DNA of 10,076 nucleotides, taken from Clostridia bacterium. Lineage in GTDB: Bacteria; Bacillota_A; Clostridia; Oscillospirales; CAG-272. The position numbers and the translations under genes were made by a program. The stretch is taken from the NCBI GenBank assembly GCA_017935805.1, contig JAGBGV010000080.1, positions 1 to 10,076 on the forward strand, read 5' to 3'. Under the pieces are notes generated by a model. It ran no database searches. It saw only the letters and a program-made list of their open reading frames with translations, and was not told where the DNA came from. Below are positions 1-5,497 of this stretch, one piece after another; positions within the stretch are counted from its first letter, which is position 1; each line of letters begins with the position of its first letter.

Positions 1-50
1 GCACTACGATACAATCGTCGGGGAAATAGGTATTCGCCAACATACAGCAA

Positions 51-80
51 AGAGACTTGCATTAGCAGGTCTCTTTTTTT
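51..80 (+). terminator. Rho-independent terminator of an upstream gene
   Basis: A 10-bp stem (51-60 with 65-74, one G.U pair) has a 4-nt ATTA loop and is followed at once by a run of T (74-80). It closes a plus-strand transcript entering from the left. That gene cannot be identified. One frame of bases 1-29 ends in TAG at 27-29 and could be its last codons, but nine residues are too few to name it. The IS200-type element begins just after the T tract. Confidence 0.85.
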
Positions 81-90
81 GTCTCCCGAA

Positions 91-113
91 AACCACGCGT
101 TAGACGCGTGGTT
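91..113 (+). repeat. IS200 left-end hairpin
   Basis: AACCACGCGT (91-100), loop TAG, ACGCGTGGTT (104-113) is a perfect 10-bp inverted repeat. In this family TnpA recognises such an imperfectly or perfectly paired subterminal hairpin on the transferred strand. A smaller GGC-TTT-GCC hairpin follows at 121-129. Confidence 0.85.
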
Positions 114-148
114 CAGTGAAGGCTTTGCCGGTAAGGGAGAAATAAAAA

Positions 149-208
149 CTCCTTTGTTGTATAATGGAGGTGCTGTCAGCCAACTGCACTATAGAAACAA
201 CAAAGGAG
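149..208 (+). promoter_or_regulatory. Leader hairpin masking the tnpA ribosome binding site
   Basis: CTCCTTTGTTGT (149-160) is perfectly complementary to ACAACAAAGGAG (197-208), which contains most of the tnpA Shine-Dalgarno sequence (AAAGGAGG, 202-209). Inside the arm, GTGC (170-173) can pair with GCAC (186-189), extending the structure. The leader RNA should therefore fold with the ribosome binding site buried. The Salmonella IS200 tnpA leader is known to repress translation by sequestering its ribosome binding site in a comparable hairpin. The pairing is visible here; the regulatory effect is inferred. Confidence 0.75.
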
Positions 209-219
209 GTCATTTGGGA

Positions 220-681
220 ATGAGTATAAATGACATAAACAGTTTATCACACACGAGATGGAATTGCAAGTATCATATAGTGTTTGCGCCGAAATATAGA
301 CGCAAAGTATTCTATGGAGAAAAGCGGAAAGAAGTAGGAAAGATATTAAGACAGCTGTGCGAGTGGAAAGGGGTGAAGATAGTAGAAGCGGAAGTATGTC
401 CGGATCACGTGCATATGTTGTTAGAAATACTGCCGAAAATCACTGTGTCAAGCTTCATGGGATATCTAAAGGGGAAAAGCAGCACGATGCTGTATGAGCA
501 ATTCGGCGAGTTGAAGTATAAATATCGAAGCAGAGAATTTTGGTGCAAAGGGTACTATGTAGATACAGCTGGAAAGAATACGAGCCGAATTGCGGAGTAC
601 ATCGCCAACCAATTAAAAGAGGATAAGCTGGGCGAGCAGCTCGCAATAAATGAAAACAGCCCGTTCACGGGCAGCAAGTAA
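220..681 (+). CDS. tnpA: IS200/IS605-family transposase TnpA (Y1 HUH endonuclease)
   Basis: A 153-residue single-strand DNA transposase that nicks and rejoins the element's subterminal hairpins. It has the whole small Y1-transposase fold: the start (about 10-30, WNCKYHIVFAPKYRRKVF), the HUH motif H63-V64-H65 within CPDHVHMLL, the GYLKGKSS segment near 81-88, the WCKGYYVDT strand near 108-116, and the catalytic tyrosine expected at Y127 in AEYIANQ. The length equals that of typical IS200 TnpA and there is no frameshift, so it may be active. ATG at 220 lies 10 nt after GGAGG (205-209) and matches the family's usual N-terminus. An in-frame TTG at 214 is possible. Extending the frame back to TTG 79 would translate the left-end hairpin and is rejected. 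The last codons overlap a 5-bp hairpin (659-663 / 668-672). Expression is probably limited by the leader hairpin. Confidence 0.95.
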   Translation: MSINDINSLSHTRWNCKYHIVFAPKYRRKVFYGEKRKEVGKILRQLCEWKGVKIVEAEVCPDHVHMLLEILPKITVSSFMGYLKGKSSTMLYEQFGELKYKYRSREFWCKGYYVDTAGKNTSRIAEYIANQLKEDKLGEQLAINENSPFTGSK

Positions 682-738
682 CAATCCTACGCAGTTGGCA
701 GAACGTGTAAGTGTGTTTACACGCACGCGAGGAACAGA

Positions 739-778
739 GGGCTATGCCCGCATAAGAAAAACTACCCGCTATGCGGGT
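739..778 (+). repeat. IS200 right-end hairpins
   Basis: There are two adjacent hairpins with the same TAT loop: GGGC-TAT-GCCC (739-749) and ACCCGC-TAT-GCGGGT (764-778). The second is the likely right-end recognition hairpin, since only about 15-20 AT-rich bases separate it from flanking DNA. It is followed by T-rich sequence (783-798) and could also weakly terminate transcription leaving the element. Confidence 0.7.
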
Positions 779-806
779 GGATATTTATTGTATTTTTTCC
801 TAAATA

Positions 807-838
807 TGTCACAAATCACGCTTGTATTACGTTATAAT
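807..838 (+). promoter_or_regulatory. Candidate promoter of the sigma-factor operon
   Basis: TATAAT (833-838) is a perfect -10 box, but there is no good TTGACA at the usual distance. Instead TGTCACA (807-813), 16 bases and CGTTAT (830-835) resemble the two-block -35/-10 arrangement of some ECF-type promoters, which would fit autoregulation by the downstream sigma factor. An 8-bp palindrome GTCGCGAC (843-850) lies near the expected start site. The choice between a sigma-A and an ECF promoter is unresolved. Confidence 0.45.
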
Positions 839-871
839 ATATGTCGCGACGATAACAAAGGAGGCGAGATG

Positions 872-1369
872 ATGCCGAAAACAGATGATGCAAGCAAAAT
901 AGCAGAGCTGTACAGTATGTACGAACAAAAGATGTTCTACGAGGCGCGCGGAATACTCAACGATGATCAGCTTGCTGAGGACGCAGTTCAAGAGGCATTC
1001 CTGAAGTTGATACGTCACAGAGACAGACTGAGCACCCTTCGACCGCAGCAGATCTCAAGCTATGTTTGGCAAACGCTGCGGAGCACTGCGATAGATATTT
1101 ATCGAAAAAACAAGCGCGAACGTGAGCGTATATGTGATATTGAGGAAGCAGAGAAGATTATTGGGGAGAGTGACTCTTTGAATGACGGCGTGATATCCCT
1201 TATAGATGATCTGCCGCCTAAGTATAAAGCTATAGCGGTATGCAGACTCAAACACGGACTTTCCGTTAAAGAAACAGCATCGGTGCTGAAGCTGACGGAA
1301 TCATGCGTGCGAAAAAGATACGAACGTGCGCGGAAATTGCTTGCTGAAATACTTGAAGATACAATGTGA
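872..1369 (+). CDS. RNA polymerase sigma factor, sigma-70 family, ECF-like
   Basis: A 165-residue alternative sigma factor with only the two regions an ECF sigma needs. Region 2 spans about 12-83. Its core-binding helix reads EDAVQEAFLKLI, followed by the -10-recognition helix SSYVWQTLRSTAIDIYRKNKR. Region 4 spans about 108-160 (LPPKYKAIAVCRLKHGLSVKE, then a helix-turn-helix ending in TESCVRKRYERARKLL) and should read the -35 box. ATG 872 is preferred because AGGAGG (859-864) is 7 nt away; the adjacent ATG at 869 gives only 4 nt. Upstream extension to 650 would run through the IS right end and is rejected. The stop lies 13 bp before the next gene, which encodes a single-pass membrane protein, the standard sigma/anti-sigma arrangement. 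The signal sensed is unknown. Confidence 0.9.
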   Translation: MPKTDDASKIAELYSMYEQKMFYEARGILNDDQLAEDAVQEAFLKLIRHRDRLSTLRPQQISSYVWQTLRSTAIDIYRKNKRERERICDIEEAEKIIGESDSLNDGVISLIDDLPPKYKAIAVCRLKHGLSVKETASVLKLTESCVRKRYERARKLLAEILEDTM

Positions 1370-1382
1370 AAGGAGAATACAC

Positions 1383-2720
1383 ATGAATGACCGCCACAAT
1401 TTTTCAAACGATTATGAAAATAAAAAAAGAGCCATTTTGAATGCTCTTGAAGACACTGCCGAACAAAAAACACACGTAAGTAGCCGTGTTGCTGTAAAGT
1501 TAATTGCAGTAGTAGCTTTGATATCCATCTTGACAGTTGGTGTTTTTGCCGCAACAAAGCTGATTGAATTCAGCTTAAAGCAGGAAGGGGACAAAATACA
1601 GATCTCGGCAAAACTGCCCGACCGCTCAAATGCCGATATAGCAAATAACGAAAACAAGCCGCTCAGAAGCTGGAATGCTGATGAAGATGAGATCAGCGTT
1701 AAACTGAACTTCGGATACATGCCCGACGATATAGTTGAGGACTCTACTGCTCCTTATAAATACAGCGATGAAGAGTTTACCAGAGCATTGACATTTGTTG
1801 GCCACGATCTGCGCCGAAGCGATTTCGAGACAATTTTGGCAGGCGCTGACTCGTATGTAGGTTTAGACGCAGGAGAGAACAAGGCGTACATCGTATATTG
1901 GGACTCGGAGACTGCCTTCTACAACAGAAAGCTGTACGTCCTCTTTGAAGAAGCGGAGCTGCTTGTCAGTGCATATGTAAGCTACGGCATCACTGACGAC
2001 GAGCTGCGCGAAATAGCTGAAAACATTACCGTAACCGAGACGGATAATACATCAGAAGCGCTTCCCATCGGCAATGAGTTCAGCGAAAACGGTGAGACCA
2101 ACCAGCCTGACGTGTGGTATGTAGAAAATCCGCCGGAATATTACGCTGATCTGCTATCCCTTGGCGACACGGGCAGATACGACGGTTACTATGACTCTGC
2201 TGATGTTACGGTAAAGTCCATTGAATACTACGATACCATGGCGGATTTCGATAACTCCTGCATTATTCACCAAAGCTTCGTTGAGAAATTCGTGGATGAA
2301 AACGGAAACCTTATCGAATACAACAGAACTGAACTGATACGTGGTGACGGTGAGACCACATTTAACAAGTGGGGCGAGACTGTTCCGATGATAAAGAAGT
2401 TTGTTGTTGTAACCTTGAGTCTTGACTATGAGTACGGAGGAGAGGCGGAACTCAGCAAGTTTGAGATCGAGGCACCGTTCCTCCACACATTCGATCTTGG
2501 CGAGCTGGTGCTTCTCGATAACGGAGAGGTAGTGCTCGACTATAATGACTATTATTATAACAGAACACCCGGAAAGATGGCAACAAATCGCGCCCCGGTC
2601 TACCGCGAGTATCTGGGGGATAACACATGGCGGCTGGGCTATCTTCTTGACACCGACGCCCTTGACGGAGAGCTCTACCTATTCAGCGAATTCGCAGAGA
2701 TAGGCTACACACTCAAATAA
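1383..2720 (+). CDS. Membrane-anchored protein with large extracytoplasmic region, putative anti-sigma/sensor partner
   Basis: A 445-residue protein with about 36 charged N-terminal residues, one membrane segment (about 37-57, VAVKLIAVVALISILTVGVFAA) and roughly 385 residues predicted outside the cell. This resembles the DUF4179/DUF4367-type proteins that follow sigma genes in Clostridia. Residues about 105-220, ending in DDELREIAENITVTE, look like the DUF4367 fold. Residues about 245-445 form a second beta-rich, acidic and tyrosine-rich domain (VVVTLSLDYEYGGEAELSKF) that I cannot name. The short cytoplasmic tail has no HxxxCxxC zinc-finger signature of classical ZAS anti-sigma factors, so sigma binding is inferred only from the position in the operon. 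ATG 1383 follows AAAGGAGA by about 7 nt. An alternative is a sigma-dependent surface protein rather than an inhibitor. Confidence 0.75.
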   Translation: MNDRHNFSNDYENKKRAILNALEDTAEQKTHVSSRVAVKLIAVVALISILTVGVFAATKLIEFSLKQEGDKIQISAKLPDRSNADIANNENKPLRSWNADEDEISVKLNFGYMPDDIVEDSTAPYKYSDEEFTRALTFVGHDLRRSDFETILAGADSYVGLDAGENKAYIVYWDSETAFYNRKLYVLFEEAELLVSAYVSYGITDDELREIAENITVTETDNTSEALPIGNEFSENGETNQPDVWYVENPPEYYADLLSLGDTGRYDGYYDSADVTVKSIEYYDTMADFDNSCIIHQSFVEKFVDENGNLIEYNRTELIRGDGETTFNKWGETVPMIKKFVVVTLSLDYEYGGEAELSKFEIEAPFLHTFDLGELVLLDNGEVVLDYNDYYYNRTPGKMATNRAPVYREYLGDNTWRLGYLLDTDALDGELYLFSEFAEIGYTLK

Positions 2721-2728
2721 AACAAAAA

Positions 2729-2756
2729 AACGGTATCCGATAAGTCGGGTACCGTT
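2729..2756. terminator. Convergent (bidirectional) terminator
   Basis: A 12-bp stem (2729-2740 / 2745-2756, one G.T pair) has a TAAG loop between two convergent genes. On the minus strand it is followed by seven T (complement of 2724-2730), making a strong terminator for the AraC-type gene. On the plus strand the downstream side is only ATTGTTGTTG, so it is weaker for the sigma operon. The stem begins inside the AraC gene's stop codon (2755-2757). Confidence 0.85.
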
Positions 2757-3564
2757 ATTGTTGTTGTTGTCCGAAGACTCTGTTTGCAATTCGATATTTG
2801 TTCGGCGGGAGTCCCATCTTTTTTGAGAAAACCCGTGTGAATGTGCGGCTGCTGTTGAAACCGCATTCGTTAGCGATCTTGGTGATGGAGTCTCTTGTCT
2901 TTATCAGGCGGGAAGCCGCGGCATTTATTCTAAGTGAGTTAATGTACTCGACAAAGGTAGTGCCGAGTCGCTGGGAAAACACCCTTGAAACGTGGTACTT
3001 ATTTACTCCAACCGCCTTGGAAAGATCATCAAGTGTAATCTTTTGCTGGTAATTGTTGAGGCAGTACGCAACAATAGAGTTAACAAGAGGAAGATCAACA
3101 AACGAAGTGTTCTTGAAGTCCATAAATCGCAGAAGCTGAAGAGCTATAACGAGGGTATAACTTCTGCAAATCTCAATTCTGCTGTCGAGATTAGAACGGT
3201 ATTCAGACACGATTTCCTTAAGTATCCTACTCCAAAGAGGCGGGGCATCGTTGCTTCTGATAATGGGGCAGTCGGGGATGTAATTAGTGAAAACATCTCT
3301 GCTCAGTCCACACCACTCGGGATCGAAGATGAGCATAATGTGTTTGTTCTCATGATCGGATTTATAACTGTGCTCACGGTTGGGGAATACAATAAAAATA
3401 TCTCCGGATGAGAGTGTATAGCACTTGCCGCCTTCTGTCACATCCATCTTACCGGATGCAATGTACATGAGTTCAACTTCGCTTTGAAAGTGGGAGGGGT
3501 AGTTCAGATTGGTTCCTGCACAAATGTAGAAATCTCTGTTATATTGCTCAAAGAAAATATCCAT
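2755..3564 (-). CDS. AraC/XylS-family transcriptional regulator
   Basis: A 269-residue regulator in the usual two-domain form. The N-terminal half (about 1-110) is a cupin-like effector domain (ELMYIASGKMDVTEGGKCYT, LSSGDIFIVFPNREHSY). The C-terminal 100 residues hold two helix-turn-helix motifs: ITLDDLSKAVGVNKYHVSRVF (about 176-196) and SITKIANECGFNSSRTFTRVF (about 226-246). The second matches the AraC signature and ends in KKMGLPPNKYR. It probably binds a sugar or small metabolite and activates or represses carbohydrate genes, but the ligand cannot be inferred. ATG 3564 has AGGAGG (3577-3572) 7 nt upstream, and a very strong promoter precedes it. The protein ends in FGQQQQ, encoded by a (CAA)4 run that directly abuts the terminator. 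No obvious target operon lies beside it. Confidence 0.93.
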   Translation of the reverse strand: MDIFFEQYNRDFYICAGTNLNYPSHFQSEVELMYIASGKMDVTEGGKCYTLSSGDIFIVFPNREHSYKSDHENKHIMLIFDPEWCGLSRDVFTNYIPDCPIIRSNDAPPLWSRILKEIVSEYRSNLDSRIEICRSYTLVIALQLLRFMDFKNTSFVDLPLVNSIVAYCLNNYQQKITLDDLSKAVGVNKYHVSRVFSQRLGTTFVEYINSLRINAAASRLIKTRDSITKIANECGFNSSRTFTRVFSKKMGLPPNKYRIANRVFGQQQQ

Positions 3565-3589
3565 GATCTATCCTCCTAATACAAAATAA

Positions 3590-3618
3590 ATTATAGCGAA
3601 ATATACGCAATATGTCAA
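3590..3618 (-). promoter_or_regulatory. Sigma-A promoter of the AraC-type gene
   Basis: On the minus strand, TTGACA (3618-3613), exactly 17 bases, then TATAAT (3595-3590) is a perfect consensus match in both boxes. Transcription should begin near 3583, leaving a leader of about 20 nt that carries the ribosome binding site. Upstream at 3646-3658 lies the inverted repeat GTCAA-TAA-TTGAC, a possible operator. Confidence 0.88.
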
Positions 3619-3731
3619 CGAAGAATTATTGTTTTTGTAATAAAAGTCAATAATTGACCGAAAAATGTGTGTTTTTGGCGTGAAATAATAATAGGCAAAG
3701 TAAATACGCATATTCACCTGTTTTGATAAAC

Positions 3732-3768
3732 AAAAGCCGCATCAGATGATAGCTGACACGGCTTTTTT
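3732..3768 (-). terminator. Terminator downstream of the Asn/Gln-rich small gene
   Basis: An 8-bp stem AAAAGCCG (3732-3739) / CGGCTTTT (3759-3766) with an inner TCAG/CTGA pairing. On the minus strand it is followed by GTTTATC after CGGCTTTT; on the plus strand it is followed by TT. It can work in both directions, but the only gene ending nearby is the minus-strand small gene. Confidence 0.65.
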
Positions 3769-3771
3769 GTA

Positions 3772-3811
3772 CCCCGGATAATTATGCTGCTAAATTAGTT
3801 ATCTTTCGGGG
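3772..3811 (-). other. Second hairpin in the 3' region of the small gene
   Basis: CCCCG-GATAA (3772-3781) can pair with TTATC (3799-3803) and CGGGG (3807-3811), with a TTT bulge, giving two 5-bp helices. It lies between the small gene's stop codon and its terminator, so the mRNA would carry two consecutive 3' structures. This could protect the transcript or be part of a structured RNA; neither is shown. Confidence 0.4.
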
Positions 3812-3815
3812 AAAC

Positions 3816-3983
3816 TCAGAAGTTCTTTTCGTTGTTGTTCTGATTTCTGTTCTGATTCTGGTTCTGACTCTTATTCTGGCTCTTGTTCTGATTCTGACTC
3901 TTGTTCTGGTTCTTGTTCTGATTCTGGTTCTTGTTCTGATTCTGGTTATTGTTCTGGTTCTGGTTATTCTGATTACGATCCAT
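3816..3983 (-). CDS. Asn/Gln/Lys-rich low-complexity small protein (55 aa)
   Basis: A 55-residue reading frame, starting MDRNQNNQNQ and ending QNQNRNQNNNEKNF, in which almost every residue is Asn, Gln or Lys with a few Ser and Arg. A six-residue period (NQNQNK) comes from an 18-bp tandem repeat. ATG 3983 has GGAG (3997-3994) 10 nt upstream. An in-frame ATG at 3992 touches the ribosome binding site and is less likely. Synonymous AAT/AAC alternation keeps the Asn-Gln pattern, and the frame ends cleanly before two hairpins, so I believe it is a real gene. Comparable small N/Q-rich proteins occur in Clostridia genomes, mostly as hypothetical proteins. The composition also recalls gamma-type small acid-soluble spore proteins, which store amino acids in Bacillus spores, but no homology can be claimed. 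No signal peptide, cysteine or hydrophobic core is present, so it is probably disordered and cytosolic. Confidence 0.75.
   Translation of the reverse strand: MDRNQNNQNQNNNQNQNKNQNQNKNQNKSQNQNKSQNKSQNQNQNRNQNNNEKNF
3910..3963. repeat. 18-bp tandem repeat inside the Asn/Gln-rich gene
   Basis: Two perfect 18-bp copies (3910-3927, 3928-3945) and one diverged copy (3946-3963) encode NQNQNK-type hexapeptides on the minus strand. Looser TTCTG/TTCTTG triplet-pair repeats continue out to about 3840. All units are multiples of three, so length changes would keep the frame. Confidence 0.85.
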
Positions 3984-4046
3984 TTTTATCATGCTCCGTT
4001 ATTTTCAGTAATTTTCGTGTTTACACTTCGTATCAGGGTACGAGAT

Positions 4047-4076
4047 TATTATTTCTGATTTCTCAAGAATTATTCG
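4047..4076 (-). promoter_or_regulatory. Tentative promoter of the small gene, sporulation-sigma-like
   Basis: On the minus strand, CGAATA (4076-4071), 17 bases, AATAATA (4053-4047) resembles the sigma-G-type pattern TGAATA-N17-CATACTA (5 of 6 and 5 of 7 positions). A 5-bp inverted repeat TCGTA-TCAGGG-TACGA (4028-4043) lies just downstream. In AT-rich DNA such a match can be chance, so this is a hint only. Confidence 0.25.
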
Positions 4077-4081
4077 CAAAA

Positions 4082-5353
4082 TCAATCAACATATAATTTC
4101 TTCACTGTAAGAAGCATCTGAGCTACCTCGGCGCGGCTGACAGCCTCATTTGCCGAGAAATTACCGTTGCCTGTTCCGCTCAGTACACCAACACTTGTCA
4201 GCGCGTATATAGAGCTTTTTGCCCACGCAGGAACGGTACTGTTGTCAGCAAAAACGGGAACAACATCAGGTGATTCTGCCCCTACAATGGCGTTAAGAAT
4301 GACAGCAGCTTCTGCACGAGTAATGTTGTCTTTGGGATTGAAGCAGAGCAGACCGTCTTCAACAGATCCGCTTATCACACCCAAACTGTACGCACGTGCA
4401 ACATAGCCTCCTGCGTCCTTTGAAATTTCGTTGTCATCGGCAAACACAGTGGTTGCGGGGGGAACATCTCCAGCGCCAAGAACTTTCATAACTGTAACAA
4501 GGAATTCTTCTCTTGTTATTTTTTCATCAGGCTCAAAATAAAGCTCTCCGTTTACGGACTTAACATCCATCGCATCCTCCGCAACCATAACAAGAGCTGC
4601 GTTGTGAGCCCAGTGTCCGTTCAGATCTGCAAATACGAGATCTGCTGCCGCTTTATCTACATCAATTACAACAGTTTCCTTTGCTGAGTAGTTTCCCCAC
4701 TCATCATATGCCGCATAAGTGAAAGAATCCTCTCCTACAAGGCCGTCGTATGGCGTGTATTTGTAGTCACCGCTGTGCTTGTTAACGATCTCAACGATTC
4801 CGCGCTTCGGATAGTCAATGATCTCAAAAGTCAGTCTGTCTCCATCGGGATCTGATGCAGAAAGCGTACCGAAAGTTGTAATGTCTTTCTGTGTCCACAC
4901 AGGGACTGAATCGGCATTTTTTGTGGTAGTTGGCGCAAGATTTACCGAATCAGTGTACTTCAGAACACACTCTATACTGTATTCACTGCCTGACTTGAAT
5001 CTGAATGAACTTGACTGACAGTTGCCTGTGGGAATGAAACTAAGATACTTTAGTGCTGAAGCAGAAATTGTCTGATTGACAGTTACCGGCGCATTATTGT
5101 ACATTAAAGTACCATCGGAAGCCGGCGGAAGTGCTGTGATTGTGATAGATTCAACATCACGCCCAACGGCCAAATCAAAATCCTTATCGTCAAAGCTTAT
5201 CCTGCCTGACACAAGCCCGGATTTTATCATTTCGGTATCCTCGGCAATAAGCTTGAGTGCAGGCGTAAGCAGGGAACTGCCGACAGCAGATATTGGTGTT
5301 ACAGCCGCTAAGATAAAAATGACGGACAAAATTACTGAAATTATTTGTTTCAT
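4082..5353 (-). CDS. Secreted SLH-domain cell-wall protein with Ig/cadherin-like domain
   Basis: A 423-residue exported protein. Residues 1-23 are a signal peptide (KQ, hydrophobic run, cleavage expected after PISA). Residues about 50-135 form a beta-rich domain (GTLMYNNAPVTV, YLSFIPTG). Residues about 140-234 are a cadherin/Ig-like repeat with the ASDPDGDRLTF signature, the YTPYDGLVGEDSFTYAAYD block and a final VVIDV strand. Three S-layer homology repeats follow at about 241-292, 304-358 and 368-420. Each starts with FAD and carries an ITREE, ITRAE or VSRAE motif. SLH trimers bind secondary cell-wall polymers, so the protein should be displayed on the surface with its Ig-like part outward. 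It has no catalytic domain. ATG 5353 is chosen because AAAGGA lies 9 nt upstream and the signal peptide starts there. A GTG at 5371 would translate the ribosome binding site. Confidence 0.92.
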   Translation of the reverse strand: MKQIISVILSVIFILAAVTPISAVGSSLLTPALKLIAEDTEMIKSGLVSGRISFDDKDFDLAVGRDVESITITALPPASDGTLMYNNAPVTVNQTISASALKYLSFIPTGNCQSSSFRFKSGSEYSIECVLKYTDSVNLAPTTTKNADSVPVWTQKDITTFGTLSASDPDGDRLTFEIIDYPKRGIVEIVNKHSGDYKYTPYDGLVGEDSFTYAAYDEWGNYSAKETVVIDVDKAAADLVFADLNGHWAHNAALVMVAEDAMDVKSVNGELYFEPDEKITREEFLVTVMKVLGAGDVPPATTVFADDNEISKDAGGYVARAYSLGVISGSVEDGLLCFNPKDNITRAEAAVILNAIVGAESPDVVPVFADNSTVPAWAKSSIYALTSVGVLSGTGNGNFSANEAVSRAEVAQMLLTVKKLYVD

Positions 5354-5468
5354 CTGAAGTATTCCTTTCACTTTATAAATGTTATTCGCTAAATATTATG
5401 TGAAGTTATAGTAAAAGATGCATGAAAAAGAATGTATGAATAATTATAAATTTTGTGTGTAAAAAACC

Positions 5469-5497
5469 TTGTATTTTTTGCGGATATGATTTATAAT
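5469..5497 (+). promoter_or_regulatory. Sigma-A promoter of ilvE
   Basis: TTGTAT (5469-5474), 17 bases, TATAAT (5492-5497). The start site should be near 5504, leaving only about 20 nt before the ATG. That is too short for a T-box, attenuator or riboswitch. The promoter shares a roughly 170-bp AT-rich region with the divergent SLH-protein gene, for which I found no convincing -35/-10 pair. Confidence 0.8.

Larger units (their letters stand above)
85..795 (+). mobile_element. IS200-type insertion sequence (IS200/IS605 family, tnpA only)
   Basis: About 0.7 kb, the usual size of an IS200-group element. It contains a Y1/HUH transposase gene bounded by the subterminal hairpins this family uses instead of terminal inverted repeats. 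The left-end hairpin is a perfect 10-bp stem (91-100 / 104-113) with a 3-nt loop. The right-end hairpin is a perfect 6-bp stem (764-769 / 773-778) with a TAT loop. No tnpB follows. No target duplication is expected, because these elements move as single-strand circles through subterminal hairpins. The outer limits are estimates: the cleavage tetranucleotides cannot be fixed from one copy, so each end could shift by about 10-20 bases. The element sits between an upstream terminator and the promoter of the sigma-factor gene. Confidence 0.85.

Noticed and set aside
1..50. Partial gene at the left edge
   Set aside because: One frame ends in TAG at 27-29, but so few codons cannot be assigned or distinguished from 3' untranslated sequence.
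79..219. Upstream extension of the transposase to TTG 79
   Set aside because: It would translate the left-end hairpin and leader. The family N-terminus and the GGAGG spacing support ATG 220.
682..800. A tnpB or guide-RNA (omega RNA) companion to tnpA
   Set aside because: No TnpB frame occurs on either strand in or beside the element. It is an IS200-type single-gene element, so no RNA-guided nuclease is expected.
650..871. Upstream extension of the sigma factor to 650
   Set aside because: The extra residues cover the IS right end and the promoter region, and the sigma-2 domain and AGGAGG site place the start at 869/872.
1099..1557. Minus-strand 152-residue frame over the sigma gene
   Set aside because: It spans the end of one well-supported gene and the start of the next on the opposite strand, with no start signals or family motif.
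2992..3411. Plus-strand 139-residue frame
   Set aside because: It lies wholly antisense to the AraC-type gene, has no ribosome binding site or recognisable motif, and is a shadow of the real frame.
3840..3965. Repeated TTCTG/TTCTTG units resembling a CRISPR or satellite array
   Set aside because: Units are 6 or 18 bp, with no unique spacers, and all are in phase with one minus-strand reading frame encoding NQNQNK. This is a low-complexity coding repeat.
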